This document shows positions 1 to 11,210 of a DNA stretch of 64,000 nucleotides, in pieces. Made by a program: the position numbers and the translations under genes. Each line of letters begins with the position of its first letter. Positions within the stretch are counted from its first letter, which is position 1. The DNA lies in the NCBI GenBank assembly GCA_034670405.1, contig JAXDDX010000013.1, positions 379,001-443,000 on the forward strand, written 5' to 3'. This DNA comes from Hoplostethus atlanticus (Eukaryota; Chordata; Actinopteri; Trachichthyiformes; Trachichthyidae). The notes beneath the pieces are model-generated. The model was not told the origin of the DNA, searched no databases, and was given only the letters and a program-made list of their open reading frames with translations.

Positions 1-1459
1 TATTTTTGTGTTGTATGTCTGCAAGTTTTATTTTTGTGATGAGGCAGTCTCTATCCATCAAGAGGTTTTTAATCTCAGCGGGACTTGGCTGGAATCAAGA
101 GTGGAATCTTATACACTTTTCATATCCTCTTTTCACTTTATCCTGACCCAATTATTTTGAATTACCTCATTCTAATGGTTGAAAACAGATTTATAATGCA
201 CACCGCATGCTAAAAAAAGACAATCAATTTCAACTGAAAAAATTACCCTCAGGGTCACTGTAATTGCAGGTCCCTTGCTAAATGCTACATCCATCTTCTT
301 CCTGGTCGTTCCTTCTTTGCACCTGCCTCCCTCCCATCAACCCCCACCCAATCTGGGCTAATTAAAGCCTCTTGGTTAATTAAACTCAGTAGCAGAACTC
401 ATTTTGAAAGGACAACCATAATGGTGACAACAAGACAGAGAGGGGGATTCCTCTGCAGACGAGCTGGGGAAAAGAAAGGCTCGACAGAACAGCAAAAGAC
501 TTTCCAATCTGTAGAAATTCCTCGTTTGGGGAACAGAAACTGGCTTTCTGGTTTTAAAATGACAAATGAGAAGTGATTGATCACAAGTTTCTCAAATGTT
601 TGCCATCTTTTACAGGCTAATTACAGCACCTCGTCCTCCAGTATATAAAGATGACAATAGTGAGCAGGATGAGGAAAGAGGATCTTTAGATAGATAGATA
701 GTTTATTGATCCCTGGGGGGAAATTCTTACTACAGACGGATGGAAATTTGCAGTAGAGGAAATGAGGTTATGATGTTTATAATTAATGTTTGGTCTATAA
801 ACAGCTCACCGAGTCATTGAGTTTTATGTTCCTTCTGGACAGAATAGGAGGAAAACCATCAGCAGACACATGCGACTTAAGGTTTCAACCATACCGCCAC
901 TGTAGCTCCTTGAAAATACCGTTTTAATAGTGTACAATGTACACATGGTGTTATAGCAGCTCTGAGAAGGAAACAGCCAGTTAGAGTAAAAAGACTGTTT
1001 AATGTGCAATAACATTCTTCTGTGACTTGCTTTCAAGAAAAAGTACATTATTTGTTGAACATGATTTAAGCATTTTATGCAGGTTTCCCATTTTCAAACT
1101 TCAAGCAGAGACAAGGGACAAACTATAAAGGTGCATTTACACAACACTAAAGCTTTCAGTCAAAATGATTTGAGATGTGAAAAGTCAAGTCATCACTGGA
1201 GAAACAGTAACTGTCCTTACAGGGTAACATGACGGCATGTGACTACAGTGCTATCATACTAAAATGCTGTTGTGGACCTGCTACTGTAGACGGGTATTTC
1301 TGGTATTGTATACTAGTATATGAGTTCTTGAGCGGTAAACAATGTTCCAATTTTAAGGTTTCTATTCATCAAGCAGTTTAACATGGAGATTTAAGTTGCC
1401 TTCAACAATACACATTATTTTTCTCAATTCCACACATTGAGTTTCTAATGCGTATGCAG
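1..1459. other. Left flank / presumed 3' UTR of the zinc finger gene
   Basis: No coding exon is visible. The stretch lies directly downstream (minus strand) of the zinc finger stop codon at 1460-1462, so some of it is probably that gene's 3' UTR. It contains one recognisable interspersed-repeat tail (687-726, listed separately). Short open frames here (for example 399-584 and 824-1048, minus) have no splice context or family resemblance. The only minus-strand AATAAA I noticed (about 702-707) falls inside the repeat, so the polyadenylation site is unresolved. Confidence 0.5.
687..726 (-). repeat. Fish LINE/SINE-type 3' tail with (TAGA)n
   Basis: Read on the minus strand, this is a GGGATCAATAAA-like core followed by tandem TATC units. 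That tail is typical of truncated teleost L2/CR1-type retroelement copies. Only the tail is recognisable; the body upstream is too diverged to delimit by eye. The family assignment rests on memory of such tails, not on a search. Confidence 0.5.
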
Positions 1460-4400
1460 TTAATCGGTTTGTTCAGGCATTGAGTCCAGAGACTGGGCTG
1501 CTGCTCCCTCCTCCGTGTGTGTCTCCATGTGTTTCTTCAGCTTGGTTTTGGAAGTGAAAGTTTTCATACACAGCTCACAGTGTGGCTTCAGTAGCTTAAT
1601 GCCTGAATGGCTGCGCTTGTGTCGCGCCAGCTCTGAGGAGCTCTTGAATTTGAGCTCGCACATGGGGCAGGGATAGGGTCTTTCCCCTGTGTGAATACGT
1701 TGATGCAGATGAGCCTCGCTGAGGGTGAGGAATGTCTTCTCACAGTGGCTACAAGGGAACGGCCTTTCACCTGTGTGAATGAGATTGTGTCTGGTCAGCG
1801 CATACGGTTTGGTGAAGCCTTTCCCGCAGTAGGTGCATGGGTATGGGCGGACGCCGGTGTGGGAGAATATATGCTCTTGCTGGGTTTTTTTGCTCTTGAA
1901 GTGCTTGTTGCACTGAGTGCAAGAATAGGGCTTGTCGTCCACGTGGGACCTGTGGTGCTTTGAAAGCTCTCCCTGGGAGAGAAAGCTCTTGCCACACTGG
2001 GAGCAGAGGAAAGGCTTCTCCCCTGTGTGCATCCTCTCGTGTCGGGCCAGGATGGCCACCAGAGTGAACCTCTTTGGGCAGTGGGAGCACTGGAATGGGC
2101 GCTCACCCGTGTGAACGTGGAGGTGCTTCATAAGCATGAAGCGGAGGGAGAAGCGCTTGCTGCACTGGTTGCATTGGTAAGGACGCTCCCCTGTGTGGGT
2201 GGCTAGGTGCCTCTTCACATCGGACCTGCGAGTGTACGTCTTGTCGCAATGTGGACACTTAAACTGGCGCTTGACTTGATGGGTCTGCCGGTGCTGGGAG
2301 CGTGCAAGCAGGGTGTCGAAGCCTTCACCGCACTGCTGACAGATGTAGTGCAGGCTGGCTCCGTGGGACTTCCTGTGCTCAAGTAGCTGAGTGGAAGTGG
2401 GGAAACTCTGGCTGCAAATAGAGCAGATCTGAGGGAGGTGACTCTCTCCGGAGTGAGACTTCTTGTGGTGGACAGTTAAAGCACGGAGGTTGGTGAAGGA
2501 ACTCCCACACAGCCGGCAGGAGAAAGAGATGGCCGCCCCGTGGTGCTTACTCTCGTGCTTGGCCAGATCCCACGAGTGCTGGAAGGTACGGTCACACTGA
2601 GAGCAGTGGAAAGGTCTCTCCCCGGTGTGTGTGAGCTGGTGTCTCCTCACATCTGATGTACGGGTAAACGCCTTACCACACGTTTCACACGTGAGGGCCT
2701 TCTGCTTGCCTTGCGATTGAGGGACATTAGTAGCACTGTCTTTGCTGCTTTGATTATCGAGCTGTTCCACGCTGTCCTGCTCTGCGTTTCCTTCGGGGAA
2801 AAACTTAATTGGTGTAAATATTTCATCGGTGCTGCAGGGAGACGGTGTAAATTCGGCTCCATCTTGCTTTGCCGCCATGAGAGTCCTGCACTCTTCTGTC
2901 CGAACATTTTGCATGTGGATGTGAGGGGAGCTATTTTCATCGCCGTTGTGGAAGGGACACTGTGGGCAGGTGAAGATGATGGAGGTCATTTCCCCAGATT
3001 CACCTACAAAAAAATGTAAAAAAAAAGAAAAAAAGAGTAAGTGACATATGTGGATTTGGTCTCGAAGGCAGGATTGCCTGGTCATTCAAGATGTCTTTCT
3101 TTGTCATGTCAAAATCATTTCAAGGCCTTTTTGCTTACCTGTACTGATTCCTTTGATTGCTATCACAGACGGGGCAAATGATAAATCAGCTTTGTTCCTG
3201 GTGAAATAAAAATCATGGTAAATTTTGTATTGCATGACTCAAATTTGAATTACTATGAAAGAAGAACGTATTATACGATCAAAATACATTTTCAGTTCTC
3301 CGTTATTTTCTTTTGACGAGTTCTTGAATTTGCGCGTCTCCTGCCAACTTGTTGAAGTCTTCATTTGTAGACGGGTAGACCTGCGCACGCTAGCTGAGGA
3401 GGTAGACTGTTGTGCCTGACAGACAGGGACTTCACAGGCGGCATCTGTCATCTCTTGGCCGCCACACGGGGACTCATCTTCATCTCTCAACTGTGTGTAA
3501 GAATCAGAGTTGGCATTGTTCTCTACGCCACCAGGGTGCGCGTCTACCTCCGTTGGCTCCTGCACCTCTTCCACATTTCCCGCTTGGTTGTCGATTTGTT
3601 CGCCTGCATCACACGCTGCGTCCGTTGCACTTTCCGTCTCCATCTCATCGTTCAGAGACTCAATATTTGAATCATTAACCTTGGCTGTCGGTACGTCTTG
3701 ATCGAGGGCCTCCTTCCTTAAAGCAAACGTCTTTGTCAAAGTCTCCAGTGCTTTGGCAATATCCACAGTTTCGCCCGTTTCTTCTGCCTTTGCGCTAATA
3801 GACTCGATGTCATCTTCACTTACAGCCACCATCACTGCTTCGGAGAAATCTGTATGGACTTGTACCTCCTCGGTTGACTCAATTATTTCTTCGCCCACCT
3901 CAGATGCTCCAACTTCCACTTCAGTGTAGACAGTTACTACGCTATACTGGTCTGCTTCGACGAAGGCGATGGGATTCAGTATATTAGCGTAGTTGTGCAT
4001 CGAGTCGAGTCCGACAGACATAGCTGTTTTTTGGGAGGGAGGGATGGATAAAGCGGACATGATGCAGCTGCCAATGGTGGACGATGGGCCATCTATCAAA
4101 TGAACAACAACATAAAAAACAAGAAGTCATAAAAATGCAGTTCCTCGGAAAAACAGAAAAGCTGTGACTACACTATATTTCTGTGACACTGTATGGCAAT
4201 AAAAATGCCCTTCGGGACACTTACATGGCATTTTCAAGAGACCTGAACTCTTATGGTGCTGGTAGATTAAGCTCAGCTCTTCAGGCGTGAACTGAACACA
4301 TTCCTCCAACACCAAGGGAGCAGAGCCCAGCCATGCTGCAGTCTAGCAACAGAGCAGAATCACTTTTATCACCAAGTCAGAACACTACTTTAAACTACTT

Positions 4401-6010
4401 TATGTTTTCCAATGATCGAACAGGCGGAAAGCCCTGTGAGACAAGTTTTGCTTCATGTTGCAAAGGAAAAAACAACCTAAGACATCCGGATGGTCTCACA
4501 ATACGAACAGTTGTACAATATTGCTGAATACCTGTTTTAGGTCTGGTACGGGAAACAGCTTCTCCAGTTTTGAGAGCAGCTCCCACAACAGTAAATGCAG
4601 AGCAGCATCATATCGTGGCCCATATTCCACTGGGAACACCTCCTGTAAGACAACTATCATTAGTTTTAAATAGCACTGCTTTTAAGCTGTATCTTGAGAT
4701 TAATTTTGAACAACACCTATTTGTGCTGAAGGTCAGTTATCAAGACTATTCTCAGACAAACAATCAATCTGAACAAAAAATGATTCAAATGTGTCTAACC
4801 TGGAAGAAGTAGGCTCTCTCAGATGGATCTTTCAGCAGGCTTTGAACAAGCGCAATGAAAGTGGATTCTGTTGTTTCCACTTCTGCATCCCTGTGCTGCG
4901 AAAGATTGCACTGATGTCATTAAATGGGGACCTATCTCATCATTATCACTTTGAAGCGTGCATGCACAAATCAACAGATTTAGCATACGTTTTTGTTTTT
5001 ATTCGGTTTCAAACTTGTATCCCTGCGCTGTGCTTACATCTGTGTGTGCAGAGGTTATCGGGAGTCTGTCCAGGTAGCTCTGGATCACTTGAGGGTCAAC
5101 AGAGCCTCGACTCGAATCTTTGCAGAACTCCAGAATCAGCTGAAACGCAAACAAATCTAGTCACTGCAAAAACAAATACAGCAAAATTAACTTATTAAAG
5201 ACTCAAACGCTGCAATACCAAATTAGAATGGTTCCTCACCCTTGCTCTTATACCCAGAATGAGCTGGGCTTTCTGTCTGTATGTTATCAGTCCAGGGACG
5301 GCCTCTGTCACCATGAAAACAAACTCCTGAAGCTTCTCATAATTCATCACATCTTTCTGCTTTGCCAAGTGCCACATAGCAGCAGACAGTAGCCGCAATG
5401 GGGGCACCAGGAAGCGTAGAGATGAAATGGGGAGGCCTGGATCTGAAAGAGATAAGGTGATTGTGTAATGTCAGAGATGGTGGATGGAGGGCAGCACTGA
5501 GCCCGTTCAGAAAGCACTTCAGCAGTTTAGCCACCCACTCCACAGCAACATCACACTCCTGAATTTAACAACTACCTTTAACCTTCTCTAAACCTTGCTC
5601 ACGATGAAGATGTAACAACTAGCTGTTAATGTGCCAGCCCAGGGCAATGGTACAGAAAATCTACATTTCTATATTCTATGTGAAGGCTAGCCATAAACCT
5701 ATGAACTAGTACAATTGCTGAAGCAAATAGTTCATAGGCGCTTTTAATTTGCAGCCAAATATCTGCTGCCGTTTCAGAGATTATTGCTGTAAATTTGAAT
5801 AATTGCCATTAATTCTAGAGATAATGTGGCCAGTCAAACTCCAGAGGGGGAAACAACATTTTAACAGCTGATGGGTTCACTAGTTCCAGTAAATAGACTG
5901 GACCCGCTAACTGTCTGGCTAACACAATCACAAAATGCATTGCGTCCGAGCGGGAGCACATTATTCAAATACATACCAATTATTTTTTCAATTGACCCAC
6001 GAGCCTCCAT
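1460..6010 (-). CDS. TIN2-like N-terminal domain + C2H2 zinc finger protein (about 1023 aa)
   Basis: Nine exons (complement): 5977-6010, 5240-5442, 5038-5139, 4800-4895, 4532-4642, 4225-4342, 3288-4092, 3139-3197, 1460-3003; the total of 3072 nt closes in frame. ATG 6008-6010, TAA 1460-1462. Residues about 12-205 resemble the TIN2 N-terminus (Pfam TINF2_N): LRLLSAAMWHL, then VPGLITYRQK beside human APGLVRYRHH, then EYGPRYDAALHLLLWELLSKLE. Residues about 222-509 are an acidic low-complexity linker with a basic RRSTRLQMK patch. Residues about 615-1010 hold 14 canonical C2H2 fingers, most joined by TGERP-type linkers, after one degenerate CPQC unit near 522. TIN2 N-terminal domains bind shelterin partners and C2H2 arrays bind DNA, so a nuclear DNA-binding adaptor is inferred. 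The donor of the large exon (3288, AT|GTATTT) is the weakest junction. No gene symbol is assigned. Confidence 0.9.
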
Positions 6011-6489
6011 TACTGCGATATGACTCCAGTGACGGTGAAAACAAATGTAAAATTATGTTATTTGATTTGGTGGCTAACATGCGCTGTTAGAACGCAAGCA
6101 CCTGTTTCCTCAACTTTTCTTCTGCGTTTCCGCTTTTCAAAATAAAAGTTACAACCGAGTCGTGACTGCTCTCATGCAAAATTAAATTAAACTCCCGTCC
6201 TCCCTAGGTACATGACATCCACCTTACAGATGAATCAAGTCTCGCTCATTTTGAGACAAATACTCATATCAAATAAAAAATTTAAAATCTTAAGTTGTGC
6301 TTCAATAAAACAATAACAATAGAGTACCACTTCCATTCAAATAAGAGTACCAGACTCACTGGTCTTGTATGCACTTGAGTATTACTTGATTATTTATCTC
6401 AGGAAATGTTATTGATAGAAATATACAGTGCTTGTTAATTTACATGATAAATACCAATACTCATACACACAAAATAGAAAACAAATTCC

Positions 6490-6690
6490 TATCAGCTTAA
6501 AGTATGAGTTGAAGCCACAGTTGGAGCAGACAATTGGCTTCTCTCCAGTATGTTTGAGCATGTGTCTCCTCAACGGAGTGGTGCTGTTGAAACGTTGAAA
6601 CCCATAGGAGTGTTCTCTTGTGGTTATCTGTTTGTGCACCGTAAAATAACAGGACTGGGAAAATATTTTCTTGAGGTAAACTTTTGTTCT
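6490..6690 (-). pseudogene. C2H2 zinc finger relic
   Basis: Minus-strand translation gives a decayed run of about three fingers. IFSQSCYFTVHKQ matches the second half of one finger. FNSTTPLRRHMLKHTGEKP is a near-perfect finger tail plus the canonical TGEKP linker. IVCSNCGFNSYFKL starts a third finger. Expected cysteines before the first two finger tails are lost, and the frame then runs into non-finger sequence. No supporting exon boundary is visible. It is probably a remnant of a tandem zinc finger copy lying upstream of, and on the same strand as, the intact gene. Confidence 0.6.
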
Positions 6691-7147
6691 AGATTAAACC
6701 TTAACCCTAACCCTCACAAACAACCCCCATTTCTCCACAGACAACTCCCACAGATGCAGATTTCTAATGAAGCAAACTTAATATCTCTATCCATTTTCCT
6801 CATAACCTTTTCCAAACTCTATTTCTGTTCCTAAATGTTCTTCCTGGACTCCTCTCTGATCCAACTCGGACTGATTTTTCTCAGTGTCCTGCATCTCTGT
6901 CTTGTGCTCCATTCTCAACTACGTTTTCCCTGCACCCACAGAAAACCAAAAGAGTGGCAGAGTGAAGAAAGTTAATAAAATACAATCATGTGATGAAGAC
7001 TGTAAAAGGGTTTACAGCTCAAACAGGTGACACATTTCCAGAACCAGCTGAAACAAAAATGTTGGTTGCTCTGAGTTGAGTGGTATTTTAATAGACTCGA
7101 CTCACAGACAGGAAGTCGGACTTCAAAATAAAAGTTCAATCAGCAAA

Positions 7148-7196
7148 TCCCATTGGCTGATACACGCGGAAGTGTCGAGTATTTGGTGACGTCACG
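7148..7196. promoter_or_regulatory. washc3 proximal promoter: NF-Y, ETS and CRE sites
   Basis: Within 50 bp, 145-190 bp upstream of the washc3 ATG, lie an inverted CCAAT box (ATTGG, about 7152-7156), an ETS-type core CGGAAGTG (about 7167-7174) and a full palindromic CRE, TGACGTCA (7187-7194). This triad is typical of TATA-less housekeeping promoters and could serve both divergent genes. Transcription start is not determinable from sequence. Confidence 0.6.
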
Positions 7197-7339
7197 CCGT
7201 CACAGTCCAGTCACATGAAACATTTGACAGAATAATACACTTTTACGTTTCCTGTCTTTTTTCTTTATTTACAAAGAAAGATATTGCTATTAAACATTAA
7301 ACCAGCGCTCTAATCTGTAGGGAGTGTCAAAGACCGAAC

Positions 7340-9043
7340 ATGGACGAGGACGGGTTGCCAATTGTGGGTTCTGGAGTTGATCTTACCAAGGTTGGTGCCA
7401 TACGTTAGCTAATTGTTACCTAGCTAGCAATCCTGCCTACTAACAGTGGTCGTTTTGCTCAGCAGACAAAATTATTCTGCACGGTTGTTTTCCCATCAGG
7501 TCCCAGCTATTCAACAGAGAAGAGTCGTCGCCTATCTCAACCAGTTTGTTGTGCACACAGTCCGCTTCCTCAACCGCTTTTCCACTGTTTGTGAAGAGGT
7601 ATGTCAGCTCAAGAATGACATCCAGCTTCTTCTACGGTTTCCTTTACCTCTTAGTTAGGTCACTGACAAACATTTCTTTGATGCAATTCAATTAATTAAC
7701 ATGCTGTCAAACGTCCCACAGAAACTTGCAAACATATCTCTTCGGATACAACAGATTGAAACTACCCTAAGCATTTTGGAGGCGAAGGTGGGTTCTTCAG
7801 CTTCTCAAGTCATTTGATCTGCTATTTATGCCACTCTATGTTCATGGCATGCTGGCATGCACTGTGGATACTCACTGTGTATGGAATATTCTCCTGGTCT
7901 GTGCAGCTGTCCTCTATCCCCGGTCTGGAAGATGTCAAGTTAGATGGGATCAGTCAGCGACAAACTGCTGAGGCCAATGGACCGACAGTCAATCAAAGCC
8001 AAACAACTGATCCATCTTCAGGGTCACTGCCACCTCCAGAGGTACATGCACATCTTGTATATGGACATAGATAATCACGTAATGTCGTACAGTGACACTC
8101 TATCTCTAAAAACAAAACAAAAAAAAACAATGTGTCAAACATCCCTTTTTGTCTCTTTGTCCCATGGTCATGGTTTTGCAGACGTGGGACAATGCCAGCT
8201 GTTAGTTCCAGGAAACAAATGCAGATCTCGAGATACAATGTCTCTGCAGGGTCTCCGCAGGGTGCTCAAATATTGTACAAAATACAAAATTAGGTAGAAA
8301 AACAAAGTAAAGCATAAATCATCATACAACACTTTATTGTGTGATAGGATGATAGTTAGACAACAACCAGGCTAATACAAACCAATAATACTCATAGAAA
8401 TGCAATTCATTATAAACAAAAGTATACAATGAAATTCCCACAAATTCCTCAAGTATAAAACCTACAAAAGTGTAGCAGAGATTCAGAGCACTAAAATAAA
8501 GTACCAAATCCAGTCTTCATATTCACACCACTCTTTGATCTACATATTCCTGTGTTGCAGACCCCTCAGAGTGTACCAGAAGCTGCTCCAGAGCAAAAAG
8601 CAGCAGTCGTTGCAGAGAATATCATGACAGTGGCCAAGGACCCACGATATGCCCGGTACCTGAAAATGGTGCAAGTGGTGAGTGTACCATAACACCTCCT
8701 TATACACCATAAAAAAAACATCTCCGTGTGTTCCACTGTATCCCAATATATATCTGTTTCTTCTTTCACAGGGCGTCCCAGTTATGGCAATAAAGAATAA
8801 AATGGTCATGGAGGGTTTGGATCCCAACTTGCTTGAGTGAGTGTTCAAGTCACGGTCCTTCTTCCAAATAATTCCAAATAACCACAAATAATCACAGTGA
8901 TTAAACCAACCAATAATAATTCCCTCATTACTGATGACAGCACACCAGATGCCCCCTTGCCTGATGGAGGAAAGAGGAGCACAGAGGACCAAGATGGTGA
9001 TGATGACGGCAGCTCTGGCAGCGAGTCATCTTTCAGCGACTGA
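7340..9043 (+). CDS. washc3: WASH complex subunit 3 (CCDC53)
   Basis: Seven exons: 7340-7390, 7500-7598, 7722-7787, 7907-8041, 8561-8677, 8772-8836, 8941-9043; 636 nt, 211 aa. All junctions are GT-AG and phases close. The product begins MDEDGLPIVGSGVDLTK and continues VPAIQQRRVVAYLNQFVVHTVRFL, nearly identical to human WASHC3. A coiled-coil segment follows (KLANISLRIQQIETTL), then a low-complexity middle, the conserved NIMTVAKDPRYARYLKMVQVG block and an acidic tail ending SSFSD. WASHC3 is a core subunit of the pentameric WASH complex, which activates Arp2/3 on endosomes for retromer-dependent sorting. The gene is divergent from the zinc finger gene and convergent with dram1. Confidence 0.98.
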
Positions 9044-11210
9044 CCTGCCTCCTCTGTCCTCATCAGCGCTAAGCTTCCTGTAAGAGGGCCAGCCATCGTT
9101 GCTGCTGTGCTTCTGTAGCTCCGTACTGGGAAAGAGCACTAGGCAGCAGTGTGCCTTGCAAGCAGTACTAATGATGAAGTAGATGCTCAACTGAAAGCCC
9201 TCATCTCGGTGTGGATGTAGGCACCTAATGCAGGAAAATATGTGCAGTCTGTGTTCCCCCTATATGTATTCTACCATGGCGACCCACCACACTAAAATAT
9301 TTGCGAAAATATTTCTATTTTTACTCTAAATGGTCTCCTTAAGTAAATAGGGAAGGTGTTGTCGGCTTGATCTTGAATGTATTCTGAGTCATATTTCCTG
9401 GAAACAATGGCGGAAACAATGGTTTTGAGCTGAAATGTCAGGGATACCTCTAGACCCGCCTATGTGTTATGACTTTGCACTTCCTACCACAACGGTTGGA
9501 AAAACATTATAGAGGAAACACTGTTTGCAATCCATTGCGAAGTGAAAGAAATATCAGTGCGAAAGAGCTGATATGGTCTCGTATTGGTCAATCAAAGATC
9601 TTGTCTTTAATATATCATTGACATTTAGCTTGTGCTCATGTTTCCTTGTTGCAGCAGTAATCAGTAGAGAGTAGCTTTTATACAAAGACTAACATGTAGT
9701 TATTTCCAATCACACTATTTTTACAGTCTAACACCTTTAAAAGAGATTGTCTTAGTCACGTTCGCTCATTGGTTTGGCAGTTCTGTCTGCATTTGTTATC
9801 AGTTCTAGAAAAATATATGAATGTTGGGTGTGAATGTTCATCATGTATGTTGGATGCGTTGAGCGGAAGGGTACAAAAGTCACAAGACCACAGCAAACTT
9901 CATATCTTGGATTGACGCATCCCTTTCTTTTCGACTGGACTTTCAGTTGACTTTCAGTTTCTGTTTCCTCTGCTGCACTGAGGGCTACATCTATGGATAA
10001 TCACCATTATTTGCAAGAAAAGTGTAAATTGCAATATTTGGTGTTGATTACATTGGTCGTACCAAGGGTGAATCCACTTATTTGTCATTGCATCAATCAC
10101 AACTTGTGATCACGTGCAAAAAGAGAAACTGAAGTAGAGAAGCAGTGGCAAAAACAGTTGATTGCTAAAATATAAATAGATCCTCTTTCACCAGATGTCA
10201 CACTGACTGTGAACTAGTGTACGGATGTGTTTAGAAGACCGGAAAGCACTTTGTTTACAAAAGCAAGGAAAATTTTGGATCTGTGAGCTCTGCCTGTAAT
10301 AAACATTCATACATTTTGCTTGAAAAATGTGTGCCTTTCTTGTTCAGCTCAGCAGTGCACCTCAACACGTTCAACAAGTTCACCAGGATAATCTACTGTA
10401 TCATACCATCCTTAGAAAACAGTGCCAATATAATCAAATACAAAAATACTCATTCCATTTTAGATATTTGAAGTGAAAAAGTTTATCTGTGTTCCTGTGA
10501 CCTTGGATTGGTCAGTGTAGTAACAATCACCATATACAGACATGAAATGTTTTTACTCCCTAATCCAAAGTGAGAAGTTACAGCAGGTCAATGGTGCAAT
10601 TTCTGGGAATTAACTGATTGCGTAAGAATAGAAACTTCGGTATGATAGCCTAGACTACATTCTTAGCTCTCTGGCTTCTCCCTTTGGGACAAAGTGGTTC
10701 ATGTTCATCAATGCTGGTGTGTGCCAGAATAGAAATAGAAATAGAAATCTTAAATTGAGGGGTATTCTCATTTAACCACATGTGCGGTGTTCATGTGTTT
10801 GCTGTGTGATTAACTTCTCTTATTACTGGTCACAGGACAGACGGATGTGTGATGTTACATTACAACAGTCACAAGAGCCATATTTCACTGAATACAGACA
10901 GCAATAAGTAATGTTGATGTTACGTTAATTTGTGATTGTACAAAAAGTATCAAGAATAGAGGACCTGGTCAGTTTTCTTCTTTTAACATAACGTCAGTAA
11001 GACCTTAACCAGATACTGATTTCATAAATAACAATGCAAGAAGCACCTATTTTACTAACACTCAGATATGCCAGTGATCATAATACAAAACACAATCTCA
11101 TAAAAAGCCCTGCAGAATACAGTACAGTATGTTTGGGTATAAAAAGCTCAGACGTGTAAAAAAAGTACATTTTTGAAACCGAGAATACAAATATAAAAGT
11201 TTCAGTATGG
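9044..11210. other. Convergent intergenic region: washc3 and dram1 3' ends
   Basis: No coding exon was found in 2.2 kb. The left part is most likely the long 3' UTR of washc3, ending at the AATAAA near 10298. The right part probably holds the dram1 3' UTR on the minus strand; I found no convincing minus-strand AATAAA there. Confidence 0.6.
10298..10303 (+). promoter_or_regulatory. Candidate washc3 poly(A) signal
   Basis: AATAAA on the plus strand, 1.25 kb after the washc3 stop. A T/GT-rich tract (TTTTGCTT...TGTGTGCC) follows within 40 nt. It is the first such hexamer with downstream GU-rich sequence that I noticed in this convergent interval. Confidence 0.5.

Larger units (their letters stand above)
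6011..7339. other. Divergent intergenic region: zinc finger gene / washc3
   Basis: This 1.3 kb interval separates two genes transcribed away from each other and must hold both promoters. It contains the zinc finger relic (6490-6690, minus) and, at its right end, a compact NF-Y/ETS/CRE cluster. Nothing else coding is seen. Confidence 0.7.

Noticed and set aside
3239-3287. C-terminal extension of the zinc finger linker frame to a stop at 3239
   Set aside because: Reading through the donor at 3288 would drop the whole finger array. The 59-nt exon and the finger exon splice in perfect phase, so this is probably intron.
6699-6714. Telomere-like CCTTAACCCTAACCCT near the TIN2-like gene
   Set aside because: Only about two and a half hexamers; expected by chance in 64 kb. 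The link to a shelterin-like protein is coincidental.
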